Shown here in pieces: positions 1 to 8,952 of a stretch of 64,000 nt of DNA; within the stretch, counting starts at the first letter, position 1; every line of letters begins with the position of its first letter. Position numbers and translations under genes: made by a program. Where the stretch lies: assembly GCA_963834365.1 (NCBI GenBank), contig CAWIBS010000036.1, positions 248,001 through 312,000 on the forward strand, in the 5' to 3' direction. The stretch is from CAWJAP01 sp963834365. GTDB taxonomy: Bacteria; Acidobacteriota; Vicinamibacteria; Vicinamibacterales; Vicinamibacteraceae. The notes beneath the pieces were generated by a model that was not told the DNA's origin, searched no databases, and worked only from the letters and a program-made list of their open reading frames with translations.

Positions 1-68
1 GCGGTCCGCCGCTCAACCCGCGAAAGCCGCCCCACGCCCGACCTGGGCCGTGAAGGCGCGCGCGTCTC

Positions 69-2028
69 ATGTCCATCGCCAACCTGAAGGATCGGATCTC
101 GCGCCTGCCCGAGCAGCCGGGCGTCTACCTGTATTTCAACAGGGCGGGCGAGACGATCTACGTCGGGAAGGCGCGCGCGCTGCGCGACCGGGTTCGCAGC
201 TATCTCGGCGCGCACGGCGTCGATCCGAAGACCGACGCGCTCCTCGAGGAAGCGGACCGCCTCGAGGTGGTCGTCACCGATTCCGTCGTCGAAGCGCTCG
301 CGCTCGAGAACCACCTGATCAAGCAACGGGCGCCGCGCTACAACATCCTGCTCCGCGACGACAAGAACTATCCGTACCTCCAGCTGACGACGACCGAGGG
401 GTTTCCACGGCTGCTCGTGGCGCGGCGGGTCGAGCCGGACGGCAACGCGTACTTCGGGCCCTTTCTCCCGGCGTCTTTCGCGCGCCGGACCATCGGCCTC
501 ACCCACCGGCTGTTCGGGCTCCGCTCCTGCAACGAGGTCATCACCGGGCAGCGGGGTCGGCCCTGCCTCGAGTACGACATCAAACGGTGTCTGGCGCCCT
601 GTGTCGCCACCATCTGCTCGCCCGGGGAGTACGGGCGCGCGGTGAATGACGCGCGGCTGCTGCTCGAAGGCCGGCGCGACGAGCTGCTCGCCGATCTGGC
701 GGCGCGGATGGAGGACGCGGCGGCCGGCGAGCGGTTCGAGCAGGCCGCACAGCTCCGCGACGCCATCCGGACGGTCGAGACGCTGCGGGACCGCCAGCAG
801 AAAATGGCGTCGACCCGCCTGGGGGATCGCGACGCGTTCGGCGTGAAGACGGGTCCAGCCGGCGCCGCGGTGCAGGTCTTCCAGGTGCGAGGCGGGCGGG
901 TCGTCGATCGGATCGAGCTGTGGACGGCTGGCACCCACGTGGCGGCGGCGAGCGAGGCCGACGTCCTCGAGGCGGCGCTGCCGCAGTTCTACGAAGCGCA
1001 CGATCCGCCGCCCGAGATCCACGTGCCGGTGGATCTGCCCGAGAGCGCGCTGCTCGAAGACTGGCTCGCCACGCGTGCCGGACGCAAGATCCGGCTGCGC
1101 GTGCCGCGACGCGGCGAGAAACGGGGCCTGCTCGATCTCGCGAGCCGCAACGCGTCGTTTGCGTATGACGCGCGCGCCCACGACGGCTCGCTGCAGCAGG
1201 CCGAGGCCCTCGACACGCTGCGGGTCGCGCTGGGCCTGGCGGCGCTGCCGCGCCGCATCGAGTGCTTCGACATCTCGACCATCCAGGGCAGCGAGACGGT
1301 CGCGGCGCTGGTCGTCTGCGAGGACGGCCGCATGCGCCGCGGCGAGTACCGCAAGTTTCGGATCCGCGGAACCTTTGGTTCCGCGGTGCCGAGCGGCGCC
1401 TCGGCTCGCGCCGAGGCTCACGGCCGGATTCGCGGCGACCGGGGCGTGCCGTTGCAGGCGGCCCGGCCCGAGGCCGAAGCCCCGGGCCTGCGGACACAGG
1501 GACCGGGCACGCTCGCGGCGCCCCGCATCCTCGACGACTTCGCGTCGATGCACGAGGTCGTGCTGCGTCGCTATCGCAAGGTCGCGGAAGCGGGCGGACC
1601 GTTTCCCGACCTGATCGTCATCGACGGCGGCAAGGGCCAGCTGTCGGCGGCCTACGCGGCGCTGCGGGCGATCGGGCTCGAGCGTCTCGTCGCCATCGGC
1701 CTCGCCAAGCAGGAGGAGCTCGTCTTCACGCGCGACGCAGCCGACGCGATCGCCTTCCCGCGTGAGAGCGCCGCCCTGCGCCTGCTGCAGCGCATCCGCG
1801 ACGAGGCGCATCGGTTCGCCGTGACGTTCCACCGGAGCGCCCGCACGAGACGTGATCTGCGGTCGGGCCTCGACGACGTGCCGGGGATCGGCAGCCGGCG
1901 GCGCAAGCTGCTGCTGACGCGCTTCGGCAGCCTCGCCGGCGTCCGCCGGGCGACTCGTGAGGAGCTCACCTCCGTCGTCGGCTCAAAGGCGGCTGACGCC
2001 ATCTCGGCATTTTCCGGCAGGGCGCTGA
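69..2028 (+). CDS. uvrC: UvrABC excinuclease subunit C
   Basis: UvrC makes both incisions around a DNA lesion in nucleotide excision repair, acting with UvrA and UvrB. The order is an N-terminal GIY-YIG nuclease (GVYLYF...IYVGKA, about residues 16-40), a UvrB-binding region, the RNase H-like nuclease (ECFDIS, DDFASMHEVV, LIVIDGGKGQL) and a C-terminal helix-hairpin-helix (DVPGIGSRRRKLLL). The reading frame stays open far past the expected end, to about 2561. Removing one T from the TTTT run at 2010-2013 gives a TGA at 2026-2028, so an indel there is likely. A block of about 54 codons at 1371-1532, rich in hairpins, interrupts the usual FRIRG-to-DDFASM junction; without it the protein has the normal size of about 600 residues. 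The start is the ATG directly before the GIY-YIG domain. Confidence 0.93.
1364..1532 (+). repeat. In-frame hairpin-rich insertion in uvrC
   Basis: The insertion begins with a perfect 10-bp stem (CCGCGGAACC at 1364-1373, loop TTT, GGTTCCGCGG at 1377-1386). An 8-bp stem follows (GCCTCGGC 1398-1405, loop TCGC, GCCGAGGC 1410-1417), then weaker GCCCG/CGGGC pairing. The block is a whole number of codons and leaves the frame open. It lies where UvrC proteins normally pass directly from FRIRG to DDFASM. This resembles palindromic elements that insert in frame into genes, as known in Rickettsia. The placement is seen in the sequence; the insertion history is inference. Confidence 0.6.
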
Positions 2029-2052
2029 GACTTCAGCGGACTGTCGAGGACG

Positions 2053-2076
2053 CCGGAGCTGAAGCTCCGGCCTACC
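2053..2076 (-). repeat. REP-like hairpin, GTAG/TTCAG family
   Basis: Perfect 8-bp stem CCGGAGCT/AGCTCCGG with a 2-nt apex, followed by CCTACC. Read on the minus strand it has a GTAG foot, one G/C-rich arm, an apex of the TTCAG type and the second arm. This is the pattern shared by the other family members in this window. It lies just after the predicted uvrC stop. Confidence 0.65.
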
Positions 2077-2157
2077 GCGAGGGTGCCTGGCGCGATGGCG
2101 CGGCTGGCCGCGCCGGTTCTTGCTCAACCGCGGCGGTTTGCCGTACGCTGAAGCGTT

Positions 2158-2817
2158 TTGTCCGGCATCGATCCCGCGGTCGTCTTCATCCTGCTCGTCG
2201 TTCTGGTCTTTTCCCTCTGCTTCCACGAGATGGCGCACGCCTGGATGGCCGACCGGCTGGGCGACTCCACGGCGCGCCTGCAGGGCCGGGTGTCGATGAA
2301 CCCGGTCGTGCACATGGATATCGTGGGCACGATCATCTTCCCGTTGATCGGCATCGCCAGCGCCATGGCGGGGTCGGCGATTCCGCTCCTCGGGTGGGCC
2401 AAGCCCGTGCCCGTCAACGTCAGGGCCCTGGGCAGCCCGCGTCGCGACATGATTCTCGTCGCCGCGGCCGGCCCGGCCAGCAACGTGCTGCTGGCGTTCC
2501 TGACCTCGCTGGTCTACCGCGCCTATGCGGCGTTCGGCGCCGGCCAGGACGCGGCGATTGAAGCGCCGCTCCTCGAGTTCGTGCGGGCGTCGTTCCAGAT
2601 CAACATCGGGCTGGCGGTCTTCAACATGGTGCCGATTCCGCCGCTCGACGGCGGCAACGTGCTCTCGAACCTGCTGCCGCCGCGCCAGGGCTACGCGTTC
2701 GACAGCTTCATGCGCCCGTACGGGTTCATCATCCTCTATGCCCTGATGCTGACCGGCGTCCTGCAGTACATCGTCGGGCCGCCGATGGCCATTCTCGCGA
2801 GCCTCCTCCTGCTGTGA
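2158..2817 (+). CDS. Site-2 protease family (M50) intramembrane metalloprotease
   Basis: A membrane zinc metalloprotease of the S2P/M50 family that cleaves substrates within the bilayer. The zinc-binding HExxH appears as HEMAH near residue 24, inside the first transmembrane segment. The second motif, PPLDGG (residues about 161-166), supplies the conserved Asp ligand. Several further hydrophobic segments are present and there are no PDZ domains, so this is the short, RseP-unlike class. It starts with TTG at 2158 and is intact, 219 residues. Its stop overlaps the GTG start of trpS, suggesting co-transcription. The substrate cannot be told from the sequence. Confidence 0.88.
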   Translation: MSGIDPAVVFILLVVLVFSLCFHEMAHAWMADRLGDSTARLQGRVSMNPVVHMDIVGTIIFPLIGIASAMAGSAIPLLGWAKPVPVNVRALGSPRRDMILVAAAGPASNVLLAFLTSLVYRAYAAFGAGQDAAIEAPLLEFVRASFQINIGLAVFNMVPIPPLDGGNVLSNLLPPRQGYAFDSFMRPYGFIILYALMLTGVLQYIVGPPMAILASLLLL

Positions 2818-3809
2818 AACCACGCGTCGTGTCGGGGATGCGCCCGACGGGAAAACTGCATCTGGGTCACCTCGTCGGCGCCCTCCGCAACTGGGTCGAG
2901 CTGCAGGACCGCTACGAGTGCTTCTACTTCGTCGCCGACTGGCACGCGCTGACCAGCGAATACGCCGACACCCGCGAGGTCGTGGCGAACGCGCTCGACA
3001 ACGCGATCGACTGGATTGCGGCCGGCCTGGACCCCGGGAAGAGCACGCTCTTCATCCAGTCGCTGGTGCCCGAGCACGCGGAGCTGCAGCTGCTGTTGTC
3101 GATGATCGTGCCGATTCCGTGGCTCGAGCGCGTGCCGACCTACAAGGAGCAGCAGGAGCAGATCGCGGAGAAGGACCTGTCGACCCACGGGTTTCTCGGC
3201 TATCCGCTGCTGCAGACGGCGGACGTCATCATCTACGACGCGAACTACGTGCCGGTGGGCGAGGATCAGGTGCCGCACCTCGAGCTGTCGCGCGAGGTCG
3301 TCCGCCGGTTCCACGGCTTCTTCGGCGACGTGTTCGTCGAGCCGCAGCCGCTGTTGACGAGCTTCGCGCGGCTGCCGGGCCTCGACAACCGGAAGATGAG
3401 CAAGAGCTATCAGAACGCCATCAACCTCTCCGACACCGCCGACGAGGTGAAGAAGAAGGTGATGCAGATGTACACGGACCCGAAGCGCGTTCGCGCCGAC
3501 ATTCCCGGCACGGTCGAGGGCAACCCGGTCTTCGTGTACCACGACGCGTTCAACCCGGATACGGCGGAGGTCGAGGACCTGAAGGCGCGCTATCGGCCGG
3601 CAAGGTCGGTGACGTGGAAGTGAAGCAGAAGCTGGCGAAGGCGCTCAACGCGTCGCTCGAGCCGCTCCGCGAGCGCCGGGCGTCCCTGCTCGAGCGCCCG
3701 GGCCGGATTCGTGAGATCCTGCACGCCGGATCCGCCCGCGCCCGGACGCTGGCCATGGAGACGCATGGAAAGGGTCCGCGAAGCCGTTCGCCTCGAAGTA
3801 CTGACGTGA
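2814..3809 (+). CDS. trpS: Tryptophanyl-tRNA synthetase (two indels)
   Basis: A class I aminoacyl-tRNA synthetase charging tRNA-Trp. The HIGH-type motif is GKLHLGHLVGAL near residues 13-24, and the KMSKS loop is NRKMSKSYQN near residue 195. The GTG start overlaps the protease stop. The frame breaks twice. Near 3597 one base appears to be missing: the product continues AGKVGDVEVKQKLAKALN in the next frame. Near 3765 one base appears to be extra: the product then ends METMERVREAVRLEVLT at TGA 3807-3809. Both repairs restore a normal-length enzyme of about 331 residues. In the raw sequence the first frame stops at 3623. Confidence 0.92.
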
Positions 3810-3839
3810 GCCCTGAGCCGTAAGCCTGAGCCTTCTGCC
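3807..3839 (+). repeat. Heptad tandem repeat, TGAGCCx type
   Basis: Successive units TGAGCCC, TGAGCCG, TAAGCC and TGAGCCT fill the gap between trpS and scpA. The first unit begins at the trpS stop codon and the array ends at the scpA ATG. No Shine-Dalgarno sequence is present. The same unit recurs before scpB. Confidence 0.7.
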
Positions 3840-4608
3840 ATGGAGCCGTTCGAGTCCATTCTCGAGGAGTATCCGGTCAGGCTCCAGAACTTCGAGGGGC
3901 CGCTCGACCTCCTGCTGCATCTCATCAAGAAGCACGAGCTGAACATCTACGACATCCCGATCGCGCTCGTCACGCAGCAGTACCTCGACTACCTGGGCCT
4001 GATGCAGGAGCTCGATCTCGACGTGGCGGGGGAGTTCCTCGTCATGGCGGCGACGCTCATCCACATCAAGTCGCGGCTGCTGCTGCCGCGTCCGGCGCCC
4101 GAGCAGGAGGGCACCGAGGAGGATCCGCGCGACGCCCTCGTGCGCCGCCTGATCGAGCACCAGAAGTTCAAGGCGGCGGCCGAAATGCTGCACGAGCGCG
4201 AGACCGTCCGCAGCGCACAGTGGACGCGGCCGGACGAGCGCGTGGCCGACATCGCCGGCGAGCAGCCCGAGCCCGAGCTCGAAGTCGATCTGTTCAGCCT
4301 GATGACCGCGTTCCGCGCCGTGCTCGAGCGCGCGAAGCAGCGGCCGGAGGTGCCGCTGCCCGGCGAGCAGATCTCGATCGAAGCCCGGATCGATCAGCTG
4401 CTCGCCCGCCTCTCCGAAACCGAGGCCTGCGGCTTCGAGGATCTGTTCGACGATGTGGCGCGCGGTCGCCGACGTCATCGTGACGTTCCTGGCGCTGCTC
4501 GAGATGATCCGTCTGAAAGTCGTGCGCGTCTACCAGACCGGCGCGTTCTCCGAGATCCGCATCTACAAGCGGCAGACGCAGGATGCGTCGGCGCCCCACT
4601 ATCAGTGA
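3840..4608 (+). CDS. scpA: Segregation and condensation protein A (one indel)
   Basis: ScpA is the kleisin subunit of the bacterial condensin. It bridges the Smc heads and binds ScpB. The N-terminal Smc-binding segment (FEGPLDLLLHLIKKHELNIYD) and the following LVMAATLIHIKSRLLLP helix are typical. The frame breaks near 4464, where one G in GGTCGCC appears to be extra. After removal the C-terminal winged helix reads VADVIVTFLALLEMIRLKVV and ends ASAPHYQ at TGA 4606-4608. The protein is about 255 residues. A heptad array lies on either side and scpB follows directly, the usual pairing. Confidence 0.93.
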
Positions 4609-4672
4609 GTTGTGGCATTGCGCCCCGAGCCCGAAGCCCTGAGCCTCTTGAGCCGTGAGTCCTGAGCCTTCG
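4609..4672 (+). repeat. Heptad tandem repeat, TGAGCCx type
   Basis: Between scpA and scpB the units GAGCCCG, AAGCCCT, GAGCCTCT, TGAGCCG, TGAGTCC and TGAGCCT repeat with period 7 (one unit of 8). They run into the scpB ATG at 4673 with only TCG between. It is the same unit class as the trpS-scpA array. Confidence 0.7.
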
Positions 4673-5350
4673 ATGTCCGAGCACTTGAAGCCGATTCTCG
4701 AGGCGCTGATCTTCGCCTCGCCCGAGCCACTCACTCTCAAGGAGGCGTCCACGCTGCTCGCCGACGAGGCGACGCCCGACGAGGTCGCGGACGCCGTCAC
4801 GCTCCTCAAGGCCGACTACGACCGGCCCGGGGGGCTTCAGCTCGTCGAGGTCGCCGGTGGCTATCAGATCGTCACGCGGCCCGAGCTGCACGAGTACGTG
4901 CGGCGCCTTTTCAACGAGCGCACGTCGCAGAAGCTGTCTGTCCAGGCGCTCGAAACGCTGGCGGTCATCGCCTACCGCCAGCCGGTGACCGCCCCGGAGA
5001 TCGGGGAGATCCGCGGCGTGAACACGTCGGGCGTGCTGAACACGCTCATCGGCCGCAAGCTCGTGAAGATCGTCGGCCGCAAGCCGGTGGTGGGCCGCCC
5101 GTTCATGTACGGCACGACGCGGGAGTTCCTCGAAAAGTTCGGGCTCAACGACCTCTCCGATCTCCCCAAGGTCGAGGACCTGGCCGAGGTGCTGGGCTTC
5201 GATCCGCCGGTGCTCGGCGAGGTGGCGCCAGCCGAGCAGACGCTGGCGTTCGATTTCGGCGACGGCCTGGAAGCGCCGCGCGAACGCGCGAAAGAAACCG
5301 CGCGCGCGCCGGACGCGGTCAACGGGGCGTCGCGCCCCGAACACGAGTGA
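4673..5350 (+). CDS. scpB: Segregation and condensation protein B
   Basis: ScpB dimerises and binds ScpA in the Smc-ScpAB condensin that compacts and segregates chromosomes. The two winged-helix domains are visible: LKPILEALIFASPEPLTLKE at the start, and ETLAVIAYRQPVTAPEIGEIRGVN near residues 95-120. The family signature VVGRPFMYGTTREFLEKFGL follows. The frame is intact, 225 residues, with a low-complexity acidic and Arg-rich tail. The ATG at 4673 is chosen because an in-frame upstream ATG at 4655 lies inside the heptad repeat. A long inverted repeat follows the stop. Confidence 0.94.
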   Translation: MSEHLKPILEALIFASPEPLTLKEASTLLADEATPDEVADAVTLLKADYDRPGGLQLVEVAGGYQIVTRPELHEYVRRLFNERTSQKLSVQALETLAVIAYRQPVTAPEIGEIRGVNTSGVLNTLIGRKLVKIVGRKPVVGRPFMYGTTREFLEKFGLNDLSDLPKVEDLAEVLGFDPPVLGEVAPAEQTLAFDFGDGLEAPRERAKETARAPDAVNGASRPEHE

Positions 5351-5352
5351 AT

Positions 5353-5395
5353 GGGGACGGGAGCCTCCATGGATTCGAGGGAGGCTCCCGTCCCC
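5353..5395. repeat. Long inverted repeat, GGGGACGGGAGCCTCC family
   Basis: A perfect 16-bp inverted repeat: GGGGACGGGAGCCTCC at 5353-5368 and its complement at 5380-5395, with an 11-nt loop. It sits between the convergent ends of scpB and cmk and could end transcription in both directions. Copies with the same arms lie at 8047-8090 and 61295-61337. Confidence 0.75.
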
Positions 5396-5399
5396 GTTC

Positions 5400-6048
5400 T
5401 CACTGGCGCTCGCGCACGAGCGCGAGGACGCGCTCGACGACATCGTCAATCGACAGATGGGTCGTGTCGAGGTGCACGGCATCCGGCGCGATCGTCAGCG
5501 GAGACGTGCGGCGTCCGCGATCGATCGCATCGCGCTCGTCGAGGGCGGTCGACACCGCCGCGAGAGTCGATCCGTGTCCCTGATGGGCACGGATCGTGAG
5601 CGCGCCGCCGCGCCCGCTCGGCGGGATCGGCGTCCAGATACACCTTGACATCGGCATCGGGAAAGACGGTCGTGCCGATGTCGCGTCCTTCCATCACGAT
5701 CCGCCCGCCCGCACCCAGCGCACGCTGACGCGTCACCAGGACGCGGCGGACGGCCGGCAGGCGCGCCACCATCGCCGCGGCGCGGTCGATCGCCGGCGTG
5801 CGAATGGCCTGCGTCACCTCGACCCCGTCGATGGCGACGCGCCCCGGCTCCACCTCGATCTCGGCCGACGTCGCGATCGCTGCCACTGCCTGTTCATCAT
5901 CGAGCGGGACCGTCCGGTTGACGGCCGCCCAGGCGACGGCGCGGTACATCGCGCCGGTATCGACGTGCCGGTACCTGAGCGCGCGCGCGACGTCGCGTGC
6001 CACGGTGCCCTTGCCCGCCCCCGACGGGCCGTCGATCGCGATGATCAC
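5400..6048 (-). CDS. cmk: Cytidylate kinase (one indel)
   Basis: Phosphorylates CMP and dCMP with ATP in pyrimidine nucleotide synthesis. The P-loop IAIDGPSGAGKGTVARD is at the N-terminus. The substrate region HVDTGAMYRAVAW and the motif VMEGRDIGTTVFPDADVKVYL are conserved. Near 5591 one base appears extra; after correction AERARRRAHD joins HQGHGSTLAAVSTALDERD, then SPLTIAPDAVHLDTT and SIDDVVERVLALV, which is the normal C-terminus. The likely start is GTG at 6048, giving a first motif of VIIAIDG. The stop at 5400-5402 abuts the long inverted repeat. Confidence 0.9.
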
Positions 6049-6054
6049 GGCGGC

Positions 6055-6060
6055 ATTGTA
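6055..6060 (-). promoter_or_regulatory. Possible -10 box, cmk (leaderless start)
   Basis: On the minus strand TACAAT lies only six bases before the GTG start of cmk, so transcription would begin at or next to the start codon. No convincing -35 box is seen. On the plus strand TACACT (6090-6095) lies ten bases before the ATG of the divergent hydrolase. These are suggestions from position and sequence only. Confidence 0.3.
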
Positions 6061-6105
6061 CAGGACCGTTTCGCCGCAGGTGGGCCTGCTACACTCTGGC
6101 GCCAC

Positions 6106-7262
6106 ATGCGACGTCTGGGTCTGCTCCTCGTGGTCGTCGCGGCGCTCGTCGCCGTCCCGACCGTGACCGCTCACGTCCGCAGTGCGTCGCTCGTGATCCG
6201 TGCGGCGGGGATGCACGGCTGGTGGGCCGATCCGTTGTCGCGGTTCCAGACGACGACGTTCAGGAAGAGTCGACACGACGATTCCGGTGCGGGGCGGGAC
6301 GGTGCGTGGCCGCATCTACACACCCGCGTGCGGCGCGGTCGCACGGTCCTGCTCACCGGGCGGAGTGCACGCGAAGGGCATCGACGAGCCGCGGCTGGTC
6401 AAGCTCGCGGGCGACCTCGCCGTCCGGCGGGACGCCCGTGGTGACCGCCGAAGTGCCGGATCTGCTGCGATACCGCATCACGCCGGCACTCACCGACGCG
6501 ATCGAGGATGCGGCGGCGTGGACTGCCGATCAGCCCGCCCTGGCGTCCGACGGCAAGGTCGGTGTGTTCGGCATCAGCTTCGCGGGCGGCCTGTCGATTG
6601 CGGCCGCCGGGCGTCCGCGCGTCCGCGACCGCGTCGCCTATGTGCTGTCGTTCGGCGGCCACGGCAATCTCGGGCGCGTCGTGCGGTATCTGTGCACCGG
6701 ACAGCAACCGGACGGCGCCTATCGCAAGCCTCACGACTACGGCGTGGTCGTCGCGCTCATGCAATCTGACGGAGCGCCTCGTGCCGCCCGAGCAGGTGCG
6801 GCCGCTGCGCGAGGGCATCGTCAGCGTTCCTCACCGCGTCGCACCTCGACATGGTGGACAAGAAGTGCGGCACGCGCGGAGTTCGATCGTGCGCGAAGAC
6901 GCTCGAACGTGCCATGCCGGCGCCGGCGTCGAGGCTGATGGGCTATGTCAACACGCGGAACGTGCAGGCGCTCGGCGCGGCGCTGTTGCCGCACGTGCAG
7001 GCGCTCGACGACCCGGCACTCTCGCCCGAGATTTCCCCGGCCCTGACCGCGCCCGTCTTCCTGATTCACGGCGCCGACGACAACGTCGTCCCCGCCATCG
7101 AATCGCGGCTGCTGGCGGCGCGGCTTCGCTCCGCACGCCCGGTCACGCTCCTCGTGTCCCCGCTCATCACCCACGCCGAGGTCGATCAGGAGTCGATCTG
7201 CCGGCGACGTCTGGGAACTGGTTCGGTTCTGGTACGGCGTGGGACGCGCCGGCGCCTTGTAA
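6106..7262 (+). pseudogene. Secreted alpha/beta hydrolase, multiply frameshifted
   Basis: An alpha/beta-hydrolase fold protein, probably an esterase or dienelactone-hydrolase relative. The N-terminus is a signal peptide (MRRLGLLLVVVAALVAVPTV). The nucleophile elbow is GVFGISFAGGLS (near 6572), the acid is in LIHGADDNVVP (near 7067), and the histidine is in SPLITHAEVD (near 7165). The coding sequence jumps between all three frames at about 6260, 6340, 6425, 6757, 6825, 6890 and 7190, and ends at TAA 7260-7262. With so many other indels in conserved genes nearby, sequencing error is as likely as real decay. The substrate is unknown. Confidence 0.6.
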
Positions 7263-8028
7263 CCCTCGCACGGGCGAGGTGCGGGTCAGCGTAGCTGAGG
7301 CCGGCCGACACGCGGAGCTTCGCGATCTCGCCGGCGGTCAGCTCGCGGAACGCGCCCGGCTCGAGGCGTGGGTCGCGCAACGGACCGAACTGGATCCGGG
7401 ACAAGGCCAGCACGCGGTGCCCGATGGCTTCGCACATACGGCGCACCTGGCGGTTGCGGCCCTCACGCAGCGTCAGCTCGAGGACCGCTTCGGGTCCGCG
7501 GGTGCCATCGAATCGCTTCCGCAGCCTGACCGTTGCCGGAGCGGTACGCCGGCCATCGAGCGCGATGCCGCGTGTCAGGCGCTCGAGCGCGCGGGCGTCG
7601 GGCACGCCGCGAACACGCACGCGGTACACCTTCGGCACTTCGTGTCGCGGGTGCATCAGACGCGCGGCGAGCTCGCCGTCGTTCGTGACGAGCAGCAGTC
7701 CCTCCGAGTCGTAGTCGAGTCGTCCGACCGGATAGAGATAGCCAGGGACGCCACGGAGCAGATCGAGCACCGTCGTCCGCCGCTGCGGATCCGAACGGGT
7801 CGTCACGACCCCGGCCGGCTTGTTCACCAGGAAATAGCGGGCAGTGGCCGCGGGCCGGACGCGCGTGCCATCGACGTGGATGGCATCGCGCGCGGGGTCG
7901 GCCTTCACGCCGAGGTCGCGGACCGTGACGCCATTCACGGCCACCCGTCCCTCGACGATCAAGCGCTCGGCGGCGCGGCGCGACGCGACGCCGGCGGCCG
8001 AGAGGAGCTTCTGGAGCCGGACGTCCAC
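7186..8028 (-). CDS. rRNA pseudouridine synthase, RsuA/RluB/RluE family
   Basis: Converts a specific uridine of rRNA to pseudouridine. An S4 RNA-binding domain (VRLQKLLSAAGVASRRAAER) opens the protein. The catalytic Asp is in the motif PVGRLDYDSEGLLLVTNDGE, and GRNRQVRRMCEAIGH is the later family signature. GTG 8028 is preferred as the start because it precedes the S4 domain directly; the upstream ATG at 8073 lies inside an inverted repeat. After RELTAGEIAKLRVSAGLSYA the frame continues into a basic tail that overlaps the hydrolase end in antisense, so the true stop may be near 7290 and hidden by an indel. Confidence 0.87.
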   Translation of the reverse strand: MDVRLQKLLSAAGVASRRAAERLIVEGRVAVNGVTVRDLGVKADPARDAIHVDGTRVRPAATARYFLVNKPAGVVTTRSDPQRRTTVLDLLRGVPGYLYPVGRLDYDSEGLLLVTNDGELAARLMHPRHEVPKVYRVRVRGVPDARALERLTRGIALDGRRTAPATVRLRKRFDGTRGPEAVLELTLREGRNRQVRRMCEAIGHRVLALSRIQFGPLRDPRLEPGAFRELTAGEIAKLRVSAGLSYADPHLARARVTRRRRVPRRTRTEPVPRRRRQIDS

Positions 8029-8046
8029 GGGCTGAGCTCGCGAGAG

Positions 8047-8090
8047 GGGGACGGGAGCCTCCCCTGATTTCAATCGAGGCTCCCGTCCCC
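8047..8090. repeat. Long inverted repeat, GGGGACGGGAGCCTCC family
   Basis: Arms GGGGACGGGAGCCTCC at 8047-8062 and GAGGCTCCCGTCCCC at 8076-8090, with a loop of about 13 nt. It lies between two minus-strand genes, just upstream of the pseudouridine synthase and downstream of the DUF6335 protein. It is one of three near-identical copies in this window. Confidence 0.75.
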
Positions 8091-8103
8091 GACACGGTCA
8101 CGC

Positions 8104-8841
8104 CTATTTCCGACGACGATCGCTGTAGTCCTCGGCTGACGCCGGATCGAGCTCCCAGCGGTGCTTGTCGCGGTCCTCGACCTTCGTGGCGCCGCGCAAC
8201 TCTTCGGTGGGGCCGTACTCGATCCCGAGCGCGTGCCCGATATCGTCAACCACGTCCTGATCGGGTGTCGGGTTGTCGCCACCAGGGGCTTCGTCGCCGC
8301 TGCTGTAGGCCAGCTCCCAGTTCGCGTCCAGGTCTCCGGCCGTGATGGCCGGGCCGGTTTCCGTGTGCTCCTGGATGTGGTCGAGCAGTTCTTCGCGACC
8401 GCTGCGTGCCGCGGACGAGCCCTGTTCCAACGCGAGCGACGAAGGGATCGGCTGGCGGACCGGCGCGGTCTTCACACGGGTGCCACCCCGGCCCTGTGGC
8501 TTCCGCGCGACGGCTCGCCTGGTGGTCGGCTTCGGAGCCGCCCGCCTGGTGGTCACGGCCTTCGCCGCAGGCTTCGGCGCGCTCTTTCGCGGGCGGCGTA
8601 CGGACGGCTTCTTGCGCGCGGCCTTCCTCACGGGCTTTCGTGCGCGGGCCGCGGCCGACCCCACCGTCTTGCGGCGAGCCGCCGGTTTGCGGACGGCCCG
8701 TTTGCGGGCCGACGCCGGCCGGCGGGCGCCGGTCTTTTTTGCGGACGCGGCCTTCCGCGTCGCCTTCTTGACGGTTCGAGCCCTGGCGCTTCGCTTTTTG
8801 CGAGCTGCCGCCTTGCCGGTCGCGCTCTTCCGCTTCGCCAT
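8104..8841 (-). CDS. DUF6335 protein with long histone-H1-like basic N-terminal tail
   Basis: A 245-residue protein in two parts. Residues 1 to about 135 are Ala, Lys and Arg-rich with repeated KKATRKAA, ARKRAVRKPAARRK and KPVRKAARKK units, like the DNA-compacting tails of histone H1-like bacterial proteins. The C-terminal part, with GDLDANWELAYSSGDEAPGG, PTPDQDVVDDIGHALG and RDKHRWELDPASAEDY, matches the pattern I know as DUF6335, a domain of unknown function seen mostly in cyanobacteria and some soil bacteria. The frame is intact. The tail would bind nucleic acid; the role of the fused domain is unknown. It diverges from rpsA. Confidence 0.7.
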   Translation of the reverse strand: MAKRKSATGKAAARKKRSARARTVKKATRKAASAKKTGARRPASARKRAVRKPAARRKTVGSAAARARKPVRKAARKKPSVRRPRKSAPKPAAKAVTTRRAAPKPTTRRAVARKPQGRGGTRVKTAPVRQPIPSSLALEQGSSAARSGREELLDHIQEHTETGPAITAGDLDANWELAYSSGDEAPGGDNPTPDQDVVDDIGHALGIEYGPTEELRGATKVEDRDKHRWELDPASAEDYSDRRRK

Positions 8842-8952
8842 AGTGTGTCCGCCCCCGATGCCAAGCTGGGGCTCGCGTTCCCGGCGACGAGCCCCGTGCC
8901 CTTGCCAGCCTCCGGTGGGTGTCTGCCGGAAGCACGTCCGGACGTCTCTGCC

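Noticed and set aside
1..68. End of a gene upstream of uvrC
   Set aside because: All three frames stop or lack recognisable sequence in these 68 bases, so nothing can be assigned.
69..2561. A single 830-residue protein joining UvrC and the region of the site-2 protease
   Set aside because: After the helix-hairpin-helix the frame gives an Arg/Gly-rich peptide in a shifted frame of the protease gene. A one-base indel at the TTTT run explains the missing stop.
2918..3823. An independent gene overlapping trpS
   Set aside because: Only its last part is meaningful and it is the continuation of trpS after the indel near 3597.
6106..7262. Several short overlapping genes in place of one hydrolase
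   Set aside because: The pieces in three frames join into one alpha/beta hydrolase with nucleophile, acid and histidine motifs in the right order.
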